From an uncultured Lachnospiraceae bacterium (GTDB lineage Bacteria; Bacillota; Clostridia; Lachnospirales; Lachnospiraceae), in contig CAKZZH010000061.1 in assembly GCA_937885345.1 (NCBI GenBank), positions 1 through 58,420 of the forward strand: a stretch of DNA of 58,420 nucleotides. Direction: 5' to 3'. Position numbers and translations under genes: made by a program. The notes under the pieces were generated by a model that worked only from the letters and a program-made list of their open reading frames with translations, had not been told where the DNA came from and ran no database searches. Position 1 is the stretch's first letter; the number at the start of each line of letters is the position of its first letter. Shown piece by piece: positions 33,744 to 43,053 of the stretch.

Positions 33744-35732
33744 ATGAACGCTAAAAAGTATATGAAACAGTATTTTATGCCACCTGTATGTGATTACGAC
33801 TGGGTGAAGAAGGATAGTATCGATAAGGCACCGATATGGTGTTCGGTTGACCTTCGTGATGGGAATCAGGCACTTATCGAGCCTATGAGTATCGATGAGA
33901 AGGTTGAATTCTTTAAAATGCTTGTGGATATCGGATTCAAGGAAATCGAGGTGGGATTTCCGGCAGCATCCGAGACCGAATACAATTTCCTCAGAAGGCT
34001 TATTGAAGAGGATCTTATTCCCGATGATGTTACAGTGCAGGTACTTACTCAGGCAAGAGAGCACATTATCCGTAAAACATTTGAGGCTGTTAAGGGCGCT
34101 CCTCATGCGATCGTTCATGTATATAATTCAACATCCGTAGCACAGAGAGAGCAGGTCTTCAAAAAGAGCAAGGAAGAGATCATGAAGATCGCGGTGGACG
34201 GCGCAAAGCTCCTTAAGAAGCTTGCGGATGAGACCGAAGGCAATTTCTCGTTTGAGTACAGCCCCGAGTCGTTTACCGGAACGGAAGTGGATTATGCGGT
34301 TGATGTATGCAATGCAGTTCTGGATGTCTGGAAGCCTACCGCTAAGCACAAGGCGATAATCAATATTCCCGCAACCGTTGAGAATTCAATGCCTCATGTG
34401 TTTGCAACTCAGATTGAATATGTTCATAAGAATCTTAAATACAGAGACGGAGTTGTACTCAGTCTTCATCCTCATAATGACAGAGGTACGGGTGTTGCCG
34501 ATGCGGAACTTGGCGTTCTTGCGGGTGGTGACAGAATCGAAGGTACGCTTTTTGGAAACGGTGAGAGAACAGGTAATGTGGATATTGTAACTCTTGCCAT
34601 GAATATGCTTAGTCACGGCGTCGATCCCGGACTTGAATTCGGCAATATTCCGACAATCCGTGAGACATATGAGAGACTTACCAGAATGGAGGTCCATCCC
34701 AGAGCCCCCTATGCGGGAGACCTTGTATTTACCGCTTTCTCCGGTTCTCATCAGGATGCTATCGCCAAAGGTATGGATTGGCGCAAAGAAAAGAAACTCA
34801 AGAAATGGACCGTTCCCTATCTTCCTGTCGATCCTGTTGATGTCGGACGTACTTATGATTCGGATGTTATCAGAATTAACAGCCAGTCAGGCAAGGGCGG
34901 AGTCAATTACATACTCAAGCAGAATTTCGGTATTTCGCTTCCGATGAAGATGCGTGAAGAGGTCGGATATGCCGTTAAGCAGGTATCTGATGAGGAGCAT
35001 AAAGAGCTCAGTCCGAAGTGGGTTTATGAGATTTTTGCCGACAGGTATATAGATAATACGCCGTATTTTACCATTGATGAATGTCACTTTAAACAGGTTG
35101 ACGGCATAATGGCCGAGGTTACCATTAATCATGGCAGCAAAAAGACCATCGTTGACGGTAACGGTAACGGAAGACTTGACAGCGTAAGCAATGCGATTAA
35201 GGAATATTTCGGCATTACATATGAACTTACGGAGTATGAAGAGCATTCACTCTCAACAGGTTCATCATCAAAGGCTATCGCTTATGTGGGCATTACCTGT
35301 GACAAGGAAATGTTCTGGGGTGTCGGAACCAATGAGGATATAATCAAAGCCTCGATTTCCGCTCTTACTGTTGCGGTTAACAAACTTCCGAAGGTTAAGA
35401 AGAATGATACTCCCAAGGATAAGCTCCTTGTGGATATGCTCAATTATATACAGAATAATTATCAGACCGTTACACTTGGTGAGCTCGCAAATCATTTTCA
35501 TTTCTCACAGAGCTATGTATCCAAGTATATCAAGGAAAAGTCCGGCATCACATTCGGCGATCAGGTTATGAATGTCAGAATGAAGAAGGCTAAGACTCTT
35601 CTCAAGAACGGAAATATGACGGTTGAGAATATTGCATATTCCGTCGGATATCAGAATGTTGAACATTTTAACAGGCTCTTCAAGAAGCTTTATAAAATGA
35701 CCCCGATACAATACAGAAAGAACGATAAGTGA
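33744..35732 (+). CDS. 2-isopropylmalate synthase fused to an AraC-type DNA-binding domain
   Basis: 662 residues from ATG 33744 (GGAGAGGAG site). Residues about 1-430 are a LeuA catalytic barrel of the long yeast/actinobacterial type: APIWCSVDLRDGNQAL with the metal Asp/Arg, VGFPAAS, and HPHNDRG (His242, His244). Residues about 430-552 look like the LeuA leucine-binding regulatory domain (TINHGSKKTIVDGNGNGRLD; AYVGI). Residues 555-662 are a complete AraC/XylS domain with two helix-turn-helices: LGELANHFHFSQSYVSKYIKE and, after a spacer, ENIAYSVGYQNVEHFNRLFK with the closing MTPIQYR. LeuA makes 2-isopropylmalate from acetyl-CoA and 2-oxoisovalerate, the first leucine step. The reading frame is continuous, no stop or shift between enzyme and DNA-binding part. 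A flavoprotein gene starts 5 bp after the stop. Confidence 0.92.
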   Translation: MNAKKYMKQYFMPPVCDYDWVKKDSIDKAPIWCSVDLRDGNQALIEPMSIDEKVEFFKMLVDIGFKEIEVGFPAASETEYNFLRRLIEEDLIPDDVTVQVLTQAREHIIRKTFEAVKGAPHAIVHVYNSTSVAQREQVFKKSKEEIMKIAVDGAKLLKKLADETEGNFSFEYSPESFTGTEVDYAVDVCNAVLDVWKPTAKHKAIINIPATVENSMPHVFATQIEYVHKNLKYRDGVVLSLHPHNDRGTGVADAELGVLAGGDRIEGTLFGNGERTGNVDIVTLAMNMLSHGVDPGLEFGNIPTIRETYERLTRMEVHPRAPYAGDLVFTAFSGSHQDAIAKGMDWRKEKKLKKWTVPYLPVDPVDVGRTYDSDVIRINSQSGKGGVNYILKQNFGISLPMKMREEVGYAVKQVSDEEHKELSPKWVYEIFADRYIDNTPYFTIDECHFKQVDGIMAEVTINHGSKKTIVDGNGNGRLDSVSNAIKEYFGITYELTEYEEHSLSTGSSSKAIAYVGITCDKEMFWGVGTNEDIIKASISALTVAVNKLPKVKKNDTPKDKLLVDMLNYIQNNYQTVTLGELANHFHFSQSYVSKYIKEKSGITFGDQVMNVRMKKAKTLLKNGNMTVENIAYSVGYQNVEHFNRLFKKLYKMTPIQYRKNDK

Positions 35733-35737
35733 TCCAC

Positions 35738-37447
35738 ATGAAAAAAGTTGTTATAGTAGGTGGCGGTATGTCGGGCTTATCTGCGGGAATCTATTCCTGC
35801 ATGAGCGGTTACGAGACCGTTATCTACGAGAAAAACGCTGTGGCCGGAGGTAACTGTTCAGGCTGGAAAAGGGGCGATTATTATATCGATAATTGTCTTC
35901 ACTGGCTTACCGGCAGCAGGGAAGGCTCCGGACAGAATAAAATATGGCGTGAGATAGGTGCTCTTGATGATAATGTCGCTCTTATTAAGAGGGATATGTT
36001 TTATTCTACCGAAAAAGACGGAGTGACCGTTACTCTCTGGAGAGATATAAGCAGAACCCAGAGAGAACTTATCAGCCTTTCGCCCGAAGATGAAAAGGAA
36101 ATCACGCATTTTCTCGATGCGGTAAGAGTAGGTGTATCTTTTACGGAACCGGCAAGTGACGCGGCCACATTTATTAAAGCCATCAAAGCAGCAGATATTA
36201 CAACGCCCGCTTCGGATATGATGATGGCTATAATCGGATATCTAGGTATGAGCACCAGTGAACTTGCCGAGCGTTTCAAGCATCCCGCGATCAAAACATT
36301 GATACTGGATTTTATGGCCAAGGAGTATGAAGCTTATTGGCTTATCATGGCGTACGGATTTTTTGTATCGGAAAACGGCGACCTTCCCGAAGGAGGAAGC
36401 GTCGGACTTGTTAAGCGTATACAGGATAAGTATCTTTCGCTTGGCGGCAAGCTTATTCTTGGTACTCCGGTCAAAAACGTAAGCATTGTCAAGACTCCCA
36501 AAGCAGATCTCAATGAGATACGTAAAGAATTCATAGCCGAGATCGATAACGATCTTCCTGCCAATATGTCCGCAGCCAAATACATTTCGGGATATTTGAG
36601 ACTCCTTAGGGACACCGGCAGCGTTGTTGTCAAAGAAACAGGCAAGTCCATAAAACATATTTACAAACGGATGACAAACGGAATATATCTCGAGAACGGC
36701 AGCTTTGTTCCGGCCGATTATGTTATATGTGCCTGCGATATGAATTATGTCTTTTCTGATCTTGTAAATAATAAATATGTGCCCAAGCCTATCAAGAAAG
36801 AGCTTAAGGGTAACAGCAAGAATACGATATACAGTTCCTTCCAGGTAGCTTTCAGCGTCGATGGAGAGATGGAGGAAGTTCCGGATACTCTCGGAATCGA
36901 CTGCGAACCTTTTGATGTGGCAAGGCATACATTTTCCAGATTCAACATCAAGAATTACAGGCTTTATGGCGATTATATCGCGCCCAAGGGCTCGACGGTC
37001 ATACAGGTAAGTATCACTCAGTATAAGGATGACTTCAAATTCTGGAAGACGATCTACAAGGATAAGAGCCGCTACAGACAGGTCAAGATCAATATCGCTT
37101 GGGCGATCATGGAAAGAATCGTGGCAAGATTTCCTCAGTACGAGGGTAAAATCCACATTCTCGATACATGGACTCCTATTACTTATTCAAGAAGGAACAA
37201 TTGCTACTATGGCGCTTATATGCGTTTTATAACGACTTTGACAAGAAGCGGAGCATATATCAGTGACTCAATGTTTCTTGTTAATAACATATATCTTGCG
37301 GGACAGTGGCTGATATATCCCGGCGGCCTTCCGATGTCGGCTTTTACCGGTAAAATGGCCATTAAATCCATTAACCGCCGAGAGAAGAATGATGCTCTCG
37401 AACCCAAGCAACCGGATGTGGAGCTTGGAACGGTAAGTCTTAAATAA
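35738..37447 (+). CDS. Phytoene-desaturase-like FAD-dependent oxidoreductase
   Basis: 569 residues from ATG 35738, chosen because the FAD-binding motif VVIVGGGMSGLSAGIY then begins at the third or fourth residue. VAGGNCSGWKRGDYYID is the following Gly-rich CrtI/RetH-type motif, and the C-terminal FAD motif is LAGQWLIYPGGLP. The family covers carotenoid desaturases, retinol saturase-like enzymes and many uncharacterised anaerobe proteins, so the substrate is open. It starts 5 bp after the leuA-araC stop without a clear ribosome site of its own, which suggests coupled translation. A terminator follows. Confidence 0.8.
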   Translation: MKKVVIVGGGMSGLSAGIYSCMSGYETVIYEKNAVAGGNCSGWKRGDYYIDNCLHWLTGSREGSGQNKIWREIGALDDNVALIKRDMFYSTEKDGVTVTLWRDISRTQRELISLSPEDEKEITHFLDAVRVGVSFTEPASDAATFIKAIKAADITTPASDMMMAIIGYLGMSTSELAERFKHPAIKTLILDFMAKEYEAYWLIMAYGFFVSENGDLPEGGSVGLVKRIQDKYLSLGGKLILGTPVKNVSIVKTPKADLNEIRKEFIAEIDNDLPANMSAAKYISGYLRLLRDTGSVVVKETGKSIKHIYKRMTNGIYLENGSFVPADYVICACDMNYVFSDLVNNKYVPKPIKKELKGNSKNTIYSSFQVAFSVDGEMEEVPDTLGIDCEPFDVARHTFSRFNIKNYRLYGDYIAPKGSTVIQVSITQYKDDFKFWKTIYKDKSRYRQVKINIAWAIMERIVARFPQYEGKIHILDTWTPITYSRRNNCYYGAYMRFITTLTRSGAYISDSMFLVNNIYLAGQWLIYPGGLPMSAFTGKMAIKSINRREKNDALEPKQPDVELGTVSLK

Positions 37448-37492
37448 AGGCATTTCTGTATTGAACTTATGGCACAATAAGCGTAAAATATA

Positions 37493-37530
37493 AGTGGGTA
37501 ACCATACCGGTTATTCACTTTATTTTATTT
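37493..37530 (+). terminator. Intrinsic terminator after the LeuA-AraC/flavoprotein pair
   Basis: 11-bp stem AGTGGGTAACC / GGTTATTCACT (two G-U pairs), 5-nt loop, then TTATTTTATTT. It closes the two-gene leuA-araC operon. Confidence 0.8.
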
Positions 37531-37573
37531 GTATCAACATTTGATGTACGGTTATGAGGCCGGCGGGGTTTGC

Positions 37574-38077
37574 ATGAGAAAAAAAGGTTTTTTGTGGTTC
37601 ATACCGTCTCTGCTGCTTATGGCACTTATATTTTATATGTCCTCAAGAGTCAGTGAGGAATCGGCTGATATGAGTGGCACGCTTGCAGAGTGGCTGGTTA
37701 AGGTGTTTTCGAATGTCTTTAATCGCGATATGAGTGATGTTCAGATTGCTGAGAGCGCGCAGGTTCTTGATCCGATCATACGCAAGTTTGCCCATATGAC
37801 CGAATATACTTTACTTTCGGTATCACTGGTGTTTGGATTTGTTAAAGGAACCAAATTCAGAGATTACAGAATATATGTGATCCCGGGTGTTGTATCGCTT
37901 CTGTATGCCATAACGGATGAAGTACATCAGCTATTTGTTCCCGGGCGTTCGGGCGAACTTCGCGATGTGCTGATAGACTGCATAGGTGCGATGATAGGAA
38001 TACTGCTGGTATATCTTTTGAACAGTTGTGTCAGAGCATCGAGAATGAACAAAGCAAGAAAGAGAATGGGGGCGTAA
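37574..38077 (+). CDS. VanZ-like membrane protein
   Basis: 167 residues from ATG 37574. Four hydrophobic helices; IRKFAHMTEYTLLS and the ITDEVHQLFVPGRSGELRDVLID block are the VanZ family signature with conserved His, Glu and Asp at the membrane face. VanZ raises teicoplanin resistance in enterococci; most family members have unknown roles in the envelope. The next gene begins 6 bp after its stop, so they are likely co-transcribed. Confidence 0.88.
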   Translation: MRKKGFLWFIPSLLLMALIFYMSSRVSEESADMSGTLAEWLVKVFSNVFNRDMSDVQIAESAQVLDPIIRKFAHMTEYTLLSVSLVFGFVKGTKFRDYRIYVIPGVVSLLYAITDEVHQLFVPGRSGELRDVLIDCIGAMIGILLVYLLNSCVRASRMNKARKRMGA

Positions 38078-38083
38078 GCTTAC

Positions 38084-39004
38084 ATGAAGAAAACGTCAGT
38101 AGTTGCTGCAGGGCTTGTATTTGCCGCGGTTCCTCTTATAGGATACGGTTTTATCAGGAAGCTTGTTTCATCTCTGATCGATGTTAACAGCGAGAATCCT
38201 TTTAATGATGATATGTCGAAAGCTTCCGATTACGACCTCAATGTTCGCTCGAGCAGGTGGGCGGAGCAACAGAATATGGAAACGGTAACTATCCTTTCCA
38301 AGGATAAGACAAGACTTGTTGGGCATCTTCTCGAAGTACCCAATGCCCAGCGTATTATGATCATGTTCCATGGTTGGAGAACCACCTGGAAATCAGATTG
38401 TGCCAAAATCGGCAAACCTCTTTCCAAACTCGGCTGCAGCATACTGTTTGCAGAAGAGAGAGGACAGGGACTTAGCGGCGGTAAATATATGACCATGGGA
38501 GTAAAAGAGAGATATGATGTACTTGCCTGGTCAAGATATATTGATTCACGATATGAAGGCAAATATCCGATATATCTGCATGGAATATCAATGGGGGCCA
38601 CCTCGGTGCTTATGGCCGGAGAATTTAATCTGCCGACCAATGTGAAGGGTATTATCGCAGATTCGGGATATACGACTCCTAAGGCTATTGTAACCAAACT
38701 GGCAGGTAATTCCGGAACAGCCAAAGCCGCAATATATCTTGGAGGCCTTCGCATTTCGAGAATAGCGGGCTTTAAGCTTGATGAAGCCGACGCCAGAGAA
38801 GCGCTTAAGAAGTGCAAGGTTCCGGTGCTCTTCATACACGGCAGTGAGGACTGTGTAGTGCCATGTTCGATGTCAAAAGAGAATTATGCGGCATGTAATT
38901 CCAGAAAGAGCATATATATTTGCGAAGGAGCAGGCCACGGGCTGTCATTTTATTCGGACAGAACGGCCTATATTAACAAAATAGTCGAATTCTTCGACTG
39001 GTAG
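38084..39004 (+). CDS. Membrane-anchored alpha/beta hydrolase
   Basis: 306 residues. An uncleaved N-terminal hydrophobic helix (about 5-27) anchors it. Alpha/beta hydrolase fold: FHGWRTTWKSD (oxyanion region), nucleophile elbow HGISMGATS, Asp in IHGSEDCVVP and His in EGAGHGLSF complete the catalytic triad. Similar to BAAT/YqkD-like hydrolases of Firmicutes. Substrate unknown; ester or acyl-chain hydrolysis is the natural guess. Confidence 0.85.
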   Translation: MKKTSVVAAGLVFAAVPLIGYGFIRKLVSSLIDVNSENPFNDDMSKASDYDLNVRSSRWAEQQNMETVTILSKDKTRLVGHLLEVPNAQRIMIMFHGWRTTWKSDCAKIGKPLSKLGCSILFAEERGQGLSGGKYMTMGVKERYDVLAWSRYIDSRYEGKYPIYLHGISMGATSVLMAGEFNLPTNVKGIIADSGYTTPKAIVTKLAGNSGTAKAAIYLGGLRISRIAGFKLDEADAREALKKCKVPVLFIHGSEDCVVPCSMSKENYAACNSRKSIYICEGAGHGLSFYSDRTAYINKIVEFFDW

Positions 39005-39017
39005 AGGATGTGTAGTA

Positions 39018-39695
39018 ATGAATAGTGAAGATAGCACAATGGCAGTGATTCCGGCTGAAATAGATGTGCGTGCAAATGCTTTTGAGACACTGATGATGGA
39101 ATATCAGTGTGCTATGTTTGAAGTAAAGACCAAGCTTGATGTATTAAATGCAGAGCTTAGTCACAAAGAATCCAGAAATCCCATAGAAGCTATTAAGACC
39201 AGGCTTAAGCAACCCAAATCGATCATCGAGAAGCTTCAGCGCAATAACTGGGATGTCAATGTTGCCTCTATTGAGGAACATCTCTCGGATGTTGCCGGTA
39301 TTAGAGTTATATGTTCTTTTGAGGATGATATTTATAAACTTGTAGATTGTCTTCTCAATCAGGATGATATTACCCTTATCAAGAAAAAAGACTATATTGC
39401 CAAACCCAAAGAGAGCGGCTACAGGAGTCTTCATCTGATTGTTGAGGTACCTATTTTCCTTACAACGGAGAAGAAGCCGATGAAAGTTGAAGTTCAGTTC
39501 CGTACGGTAGGAATGGACTTTTGGGCGACTCTCGAACACAAGCTCAAATACAAGAAAAATATCGAAATGCTTGATAATCCGGAAAGCATTGCCGAAGAAT
39601 TATTCTACTGTGCGGATCTTGTTCATCAGCTTGACGGCAGGATGATGCAGATTCGTAAGAAGATAGAGGATAAGCAGGGATTCGAGGTTAAGTGA
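39018..39695 (+). CDS. relQ: Small alarmone synthetase, RelQ-like (p)ppGpp synthetase
   Basis: 225 residues with only the synthetase domain of RelA/SpoT: VASIEEHLSDVAGIRVIC, the G-loop region KPKESGYRSLHLIV and EVQFRTVGMDFWATLEHKLKYKK. No hydrolase, TGS or ACT domain. RelQ (YjbM) and RelP (YwaC) are the two small types; length and the C-terminal helix fit RelQ. It makes pppGpp/ppGpp from GTP/GDP and ATP. Second half of a three-gene run with VanZ and the hydrolase. Confidence 0.85.
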   Translation: MNSEDSTMAVIPAEIDVRANAFETLMMEYQCAMFEVKTKLDVLNAELSHKESRNPIEAIKTRLKQPKSIIEKLQRNNWDVNVASIEEHLSDVAGIRVICSFEDDIYKLVDCLLNQDDITLIKKKDYIAKPKESGYRSLHLIVEVPIFLTTEKKPMKVEVQFRTVGMDFWATLEHKLKYKKNIEMLDNPESIAEELFYCADLVHQLDGRMMQIRKKIEDKQGFEVK

Positions 39696-39757
39696 TCACC
39701 GCATGAGCATGGGGGTGCATTGGTGATTGTATAAAATATAGTAAAGGTGTGTAGTGT

Positions 39758-41335
39758 ATGTATGATGTTATTGTCATTGGCGCAGGAGTGATCGGTACCT
39801 CTGTTGCCAGGAGTCTTATGCGATTCAAAAGGAGCGTCCTGGTGATCGATCGGGCAAGTGATCTGTGTGAAGGCACAAGTAAAGCCAACAGCGGGATCGT
39901 TCATGCCGGGCATGACGCTTTACCGGGTAGTCTCAAAGCCAAATATAATATTCTTGGAAGTGAAATGATGGAGCAGGTTTGTAAGGAACTTGATGTTACT
40001 TATAAACGTAACGGAAGTCTTGTCATAGGCTTTGACGAGGAGGACCGCATCCATCTTCAAAAACTCTATGAACAGGGAATGGCGAATGGTGTGAAAGAGC
40101 TTAGCATTATAGGCAGAGAGGAACTTCGTGCTTTGGAGCCGAATATCTCGGATGATGCCGTATGTGCTCTGTATGCCAAAACAGGCGCGATAGTATGTCC
40201 TTTTACACTTACGATAGCAATGGCGGAAAATGCTTGCGTTAACGGTGCTGAGTTTGTTTTTGATACCCATGTTGACAGTATCGATAAGTTGCAGAACGGT
40301 TACAAAGTCAATTGTACAAAGGCTTCATCTCCCGTTTCTTATGAGGCGCGAATTATTGTGAATGCGGCCGGTGTATATGCCGACTCCATTCATAATATGG
40401 TCTGCGCCGATAAAATCCACATAACAGCCAGAAAAGGTGAATATTGTCTCTTTGACCGTAAGGTTGGAGGGACTGTAAGTCATACGATTTTTCAGGCACC
40501 TACCAAGATGGGTAAAGGCGTTTTGGTAACTCCTACCGTTCACGGAAATCTTCTTGTCGGTCCCTCGGCGAATGATATTCCCGGCAAGGAAGAGACCAAT
40601 ACCACCAAAGCTTCCCTTGATACAATTCTTGCCAAGGCTGCGCTTAGTATCAAGCAGGTACCGGGCAGGCAGATAATCACCTCCTTTGCCGGCCTTCGTG
40701 CACATGAAGACGGCGGAGATTTTATAATAGGCGAGGCTAAAGATTGCCCCGGTTTTATTGATGCTGCAGGGATCGAATCGCCGGGTCTTACGGCGGCTCC
40801 GGCAATCGGAGAGGCAATCGCGGATATCGTTACTGGGATTGATAAGGCTCCGGTTAATGAAGCTTACAATCCGATAAGAAAGGGCATTCCACATGTGAGC
40901 GAGATGGGGATGGACGAGCTGAATGCGCTTATTGCCGGTAAGGACGTGTCCGGTCAAGACGCAGCTGACAAGGATGCGGGGGGCCGGATCGGTGTTACAG
41001 ACGATCCGTACATGCCCGAGTTTGATCATGCTCTATATTCCAGGGTTATATGCAGATGTGAAACCGTTACCGAAGGAGAAATTGTCAATTCGATCAGGAG
41101 AGTCCTTGGTGCAAGAACGGTGGATGGTGTTAAGAGAAGAGTCAGAGCGGGAATGGGAAGATGCCAGGCAGGTTTCTGTCTCCCGAAGACCATAGATATT
41201 CTTTCGAGGGAACTTGGTATACCCAAGGAGGAAATCACTAAATGCGGCGGAGGATCATTTTATCTCTGCGACGGCCCGAAAACTGAGGATACAGTAAAAG
41301 GAACCGTAAATACAGTAACCGGAGGTGACAGATAA
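39758..41335 (+). CDS. GlpA-like glycerol-3-phosphate dehydrogenase (FAD, BFD-like domain)
   Basis: 525 residues. DAO-type FAD fold with VIVIGAGVIGTSVAR at the N-terminus and GIVHAG downstream. The C-terminus has a BFD-like [2Fe-2S] domain with CRCETVTEGEI and GMGRCQAGFC, the same arrangement as Escherichia coli GlpA. It is followed by a GlpB-like flavoprotein, a DUF1667 protein and glycerol kinase, so anaerobic oxidation of glycerol-3-phosphate to dihydroxyacetone phosphate is the likely role. The stop and the next ATG overlap (TAATG). Confidence 0.85.
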   Translation: MYDVIVIGAGVIGTSVARSLMRFKRSVLVIDRASDLCEGTSKANSGIVHAGHDALPGSLKAKYNILGSEMMEQVCKELDVTYKRNGSLVIGFDEEDRIHLQKLYEQGMANGVKELSIIGREELRALEPNISDDAVCALYAKTGAIVCPFTLTIAMAENACVNGAEFVFDTHVDSIDKLQNGYKVNCTKASSPVSYEARIIVNAAGVYADSIHNMVCADKIHITARKGEYCLFDRKVGGTVSHTIFQAPTKMGKGVLVTPTVHGNLLVGPSANDIPGKEETNTTKASLDTILAKAALSIKQVPGRQIITSFAGLRAHEDGGDFIIGEAKDCPGFIDAAGIESPGLTAAPAIGEAIADIVTGIDKAPVNEAYNPIRKGIPHVSEMGMDELNALIAGKDVSGQDAADKDAGGRIGVTDDPYMPEFDHALYSRVICRCETVTEGEIVNSIRRVLGARTVDGVKRRVRAGMGRCQAGFCLPKTIDILSRELGIPKEEITKCGGGSFYLCDGPKTEDTVKGTVNTVTGGDR

Positions 41336-42624
41336 TGGCTGATACGGGAATGATGGAAGAACGCAGTCTTGTTGTCATCGGCGGCGGCCCGGCCGGGCTT
41401 GCGGCAGCGCTTGCGGCAAGAGAAGCCGGCGTTAAAGATATTCTTATACTTGAGCGAGACAAGAGACTTGGCGGAATTCTTAACCAGTGCATACATAACG
41501 GATTCGGACTTCACACCTTTAAGGAGGAACTTACGGGGCCCGAGTATGCGGCAAGATATATTAACAGAGTTTTGGAAGAGAAGATTGAATATATAACCGA
41601 TGCAATGGTTATCGATGTTAATTCCGATAAAATCGTCACCTATATGCATGGCAAGGTCAAGCAGATCAGGGCCGGTGCGGTTATCCTGGCGATGGGCTGC
41701 AGGGAGAGGCCGAGAGGCGCACTTAATACTCCCGGTTACAGACCTGCGGGAATATATTCCGCCGGAACCGCGCAGTACTATGTGAATATCGAAGGCAGAA
41801 TGCCTGGGAAAAGATGCGTGATCCTTGGCTCGGGCGATATCGGACTTATAATGGCAAGACGTATGACACTTGAAGGCGCCAAAGTTCTTTGCGTCGCAGA
41901 GATTCAGCCTTATTCGGGCGGCCTTAAGCGTAATATTGTACAGTGTCTTAACGATTATGATATCCCTCTTCTTCTTAGCCACACCGTAGTTGATATCAAG
42001 GGCAAGGAAAGAGTTGAAGGCATTGTTATTGCCAAGGTGGACGATAAAATGCAACCGATCCCGGGTACTGAGATTGAATATGAATGTGACACGCTTCTTC
42101 TATCCTGCGGACTTCTTCCGGAGAACGAATTGTCGGAAAAGGCCGGAGTAAAGCTTAGTCCCGTTACCGGTGGCCCTATAGTCAATGAGTCTCTTGAGAG
42201 CAGCGTACCCGGTATTTTTGCATGCGGAAATGTTCTGCATGTACATGATCTCGTTGATTATGTTTCGGGCGAAGCCGCAAATGCGGGAGAGAGAGCCGCG
42301 GCGTATTTGTCGGGTGAGCTTGATGAGAGCAGCCCGGAAGATATTATTTTACAGGGAACAGACGGCGTCAGATATACAGTTCCCGTGACGGTAAATGTGA
42401 AGAGAATGAAGGATCTTCAAACCGTCAGATTCAGAGTCGGTAAAGTATTCGGAGTGTCGGATATTGTAGTAAATGCCGATGGCAAAGAGATAATGAAAAA
42501 GCGCAAGAGAAGCCTTGCCCCGGGCGAGATGGAGGAACTTATTCTTAAGAAATCCGTTCTCGAGGAAGTTGCCTCATCCGGAGCACATACGATAACAATA
42601 GGTGTAAGGGAGGTGCTCCAATGA
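41335..42624 (+). CDS. GlpB-like FAD/NAD(P) oxidoreductase
   Basis: 429 residues. Pyridine nucleotide-disulfide reductase-like fold: VIGGGPAGLAAALAAREAG (FAD), CVILGSGDIGLIMARRM (second dinucleotide site) and GIFACGNVLHVHDLVD (C-terminal FAD motif). It is embedded between GlpA-like and DUF1667 genes with overlapping stops and starts, a standard clostridial glycerol-3-phosphate dehydrogenase set in which it may pass electrons from GlpA to an acceptor. The C-terminal 80 residues form a separate beta-rich domain. Confidence 0.82.
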   Translation: MADTGMMEERSLVVIGGGPAGLAAALAAREAGVKDILILERDKRLGGILNQCIHNGFGLHTFKEELTGPEYAARYINRVLEEKIEYITDAMVIDVNSDKIVTYMHGKVKQIRAGAVILAMGCRERPRGALNTPGYRPAGIYSAGTAQYYVNIEGRMPGKRCVILGSGDIGLIMARRMTLEGAKVLCVAEIQPYSGGLKRNIVQCLNDYDIPLLLSHTVVDIKGKERVEGIVIAKVDDKMQPIPGTEIEYECDTLLLSCGLLPENELSEKAGVKLSPVTGGPIVNESLESSVPGIFACGNVLHVHDLVDYVSGEAANAGERAAAYLSGELDESSPEDIILQGTDGVRYTVPVTVNVKRMKDLQTVRFRVGKVFGVSDIVVNADGKEIMKKRKRSLAPGEMEELILKKSVLEEVASSGAHTITIGVREVLQ

Positions 42625-43007
42625 GTAAAACGATAATACCTGACGGCACTACGGAGCTTACCTGCATCGGCTGTCCCAAAGGGTGCCTTGTAAGTGTCAC
42701 CATTGAGAATGGCGAGATAAAAGAAATCACAGGTAATTCCTGTCAGATAGGATATAACTATGCAAGCGCGGAGGTTACGAATCCGAGAAGGACTCTCACT
42801 TCAAGTATCAAGGTAAATGGTGGCGTGCTTGCAATGGTAAGCGTTAAGACCGCCTCTGATATCCCCAAGGGGCTTCTTCTCGATGCCATGAAGGTGATCA
42901 AAGCAGCCGTCGTTACGGCGCCTGTTTCAATAGGGGATGTCCTGATCGAAAACATTCTTGATACCGGCGTTGATGTGGTTGCGACATCGAATGTGCCGGT
43001 GCGCTAG
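42621..43007 (+). CDS. DUF1667 iron-sulfur protein
   Basis: 128 residues. CIGCPKGCLV near the N-terminus and a further Cys in GNSCQIGYNYA give four Cys, likely binding an iron-sulfur cluster. DUF1667 genes nearly always follow the two flavoproteins seen here; the protein probably takes the electron-transfer place of GlpC. ATGA overlap with the previous gene. Confidence 0.85.
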   Translation: MSKTIIPDGTTELTCIGCPKGCLVSVTIENGEIKEITGNSCQIGYNYASAEVTNPRRTLTSSIKVNGGVLAMVSVKTASDIPKGLLLDAMKVIKAAVVTAPVSIGDVLIENILDTGVDVVATSNVPVR

Positions 43008-43053
43008 GCGCGGTATTTCCCCGAAACGATCGTTATTCCCGAAAGGAGATAAG

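Noticed and set aside
35376..35460. Separate AraC-type gene starting inside the leuA frame
   Set aside because: The frame is continuous, and the first internal ATG with any upstream purine run (near 35436) has only a weak site and would cut into the domain. An extra internal start cannot be fully excluded.
42958..43053. Upstream start for glycerol kinase
   Set aside because: It would overlap the DUF1667 gene and add a non-homologous N-terminus. ATG 43054 with AAAGGAG gives the typical start.
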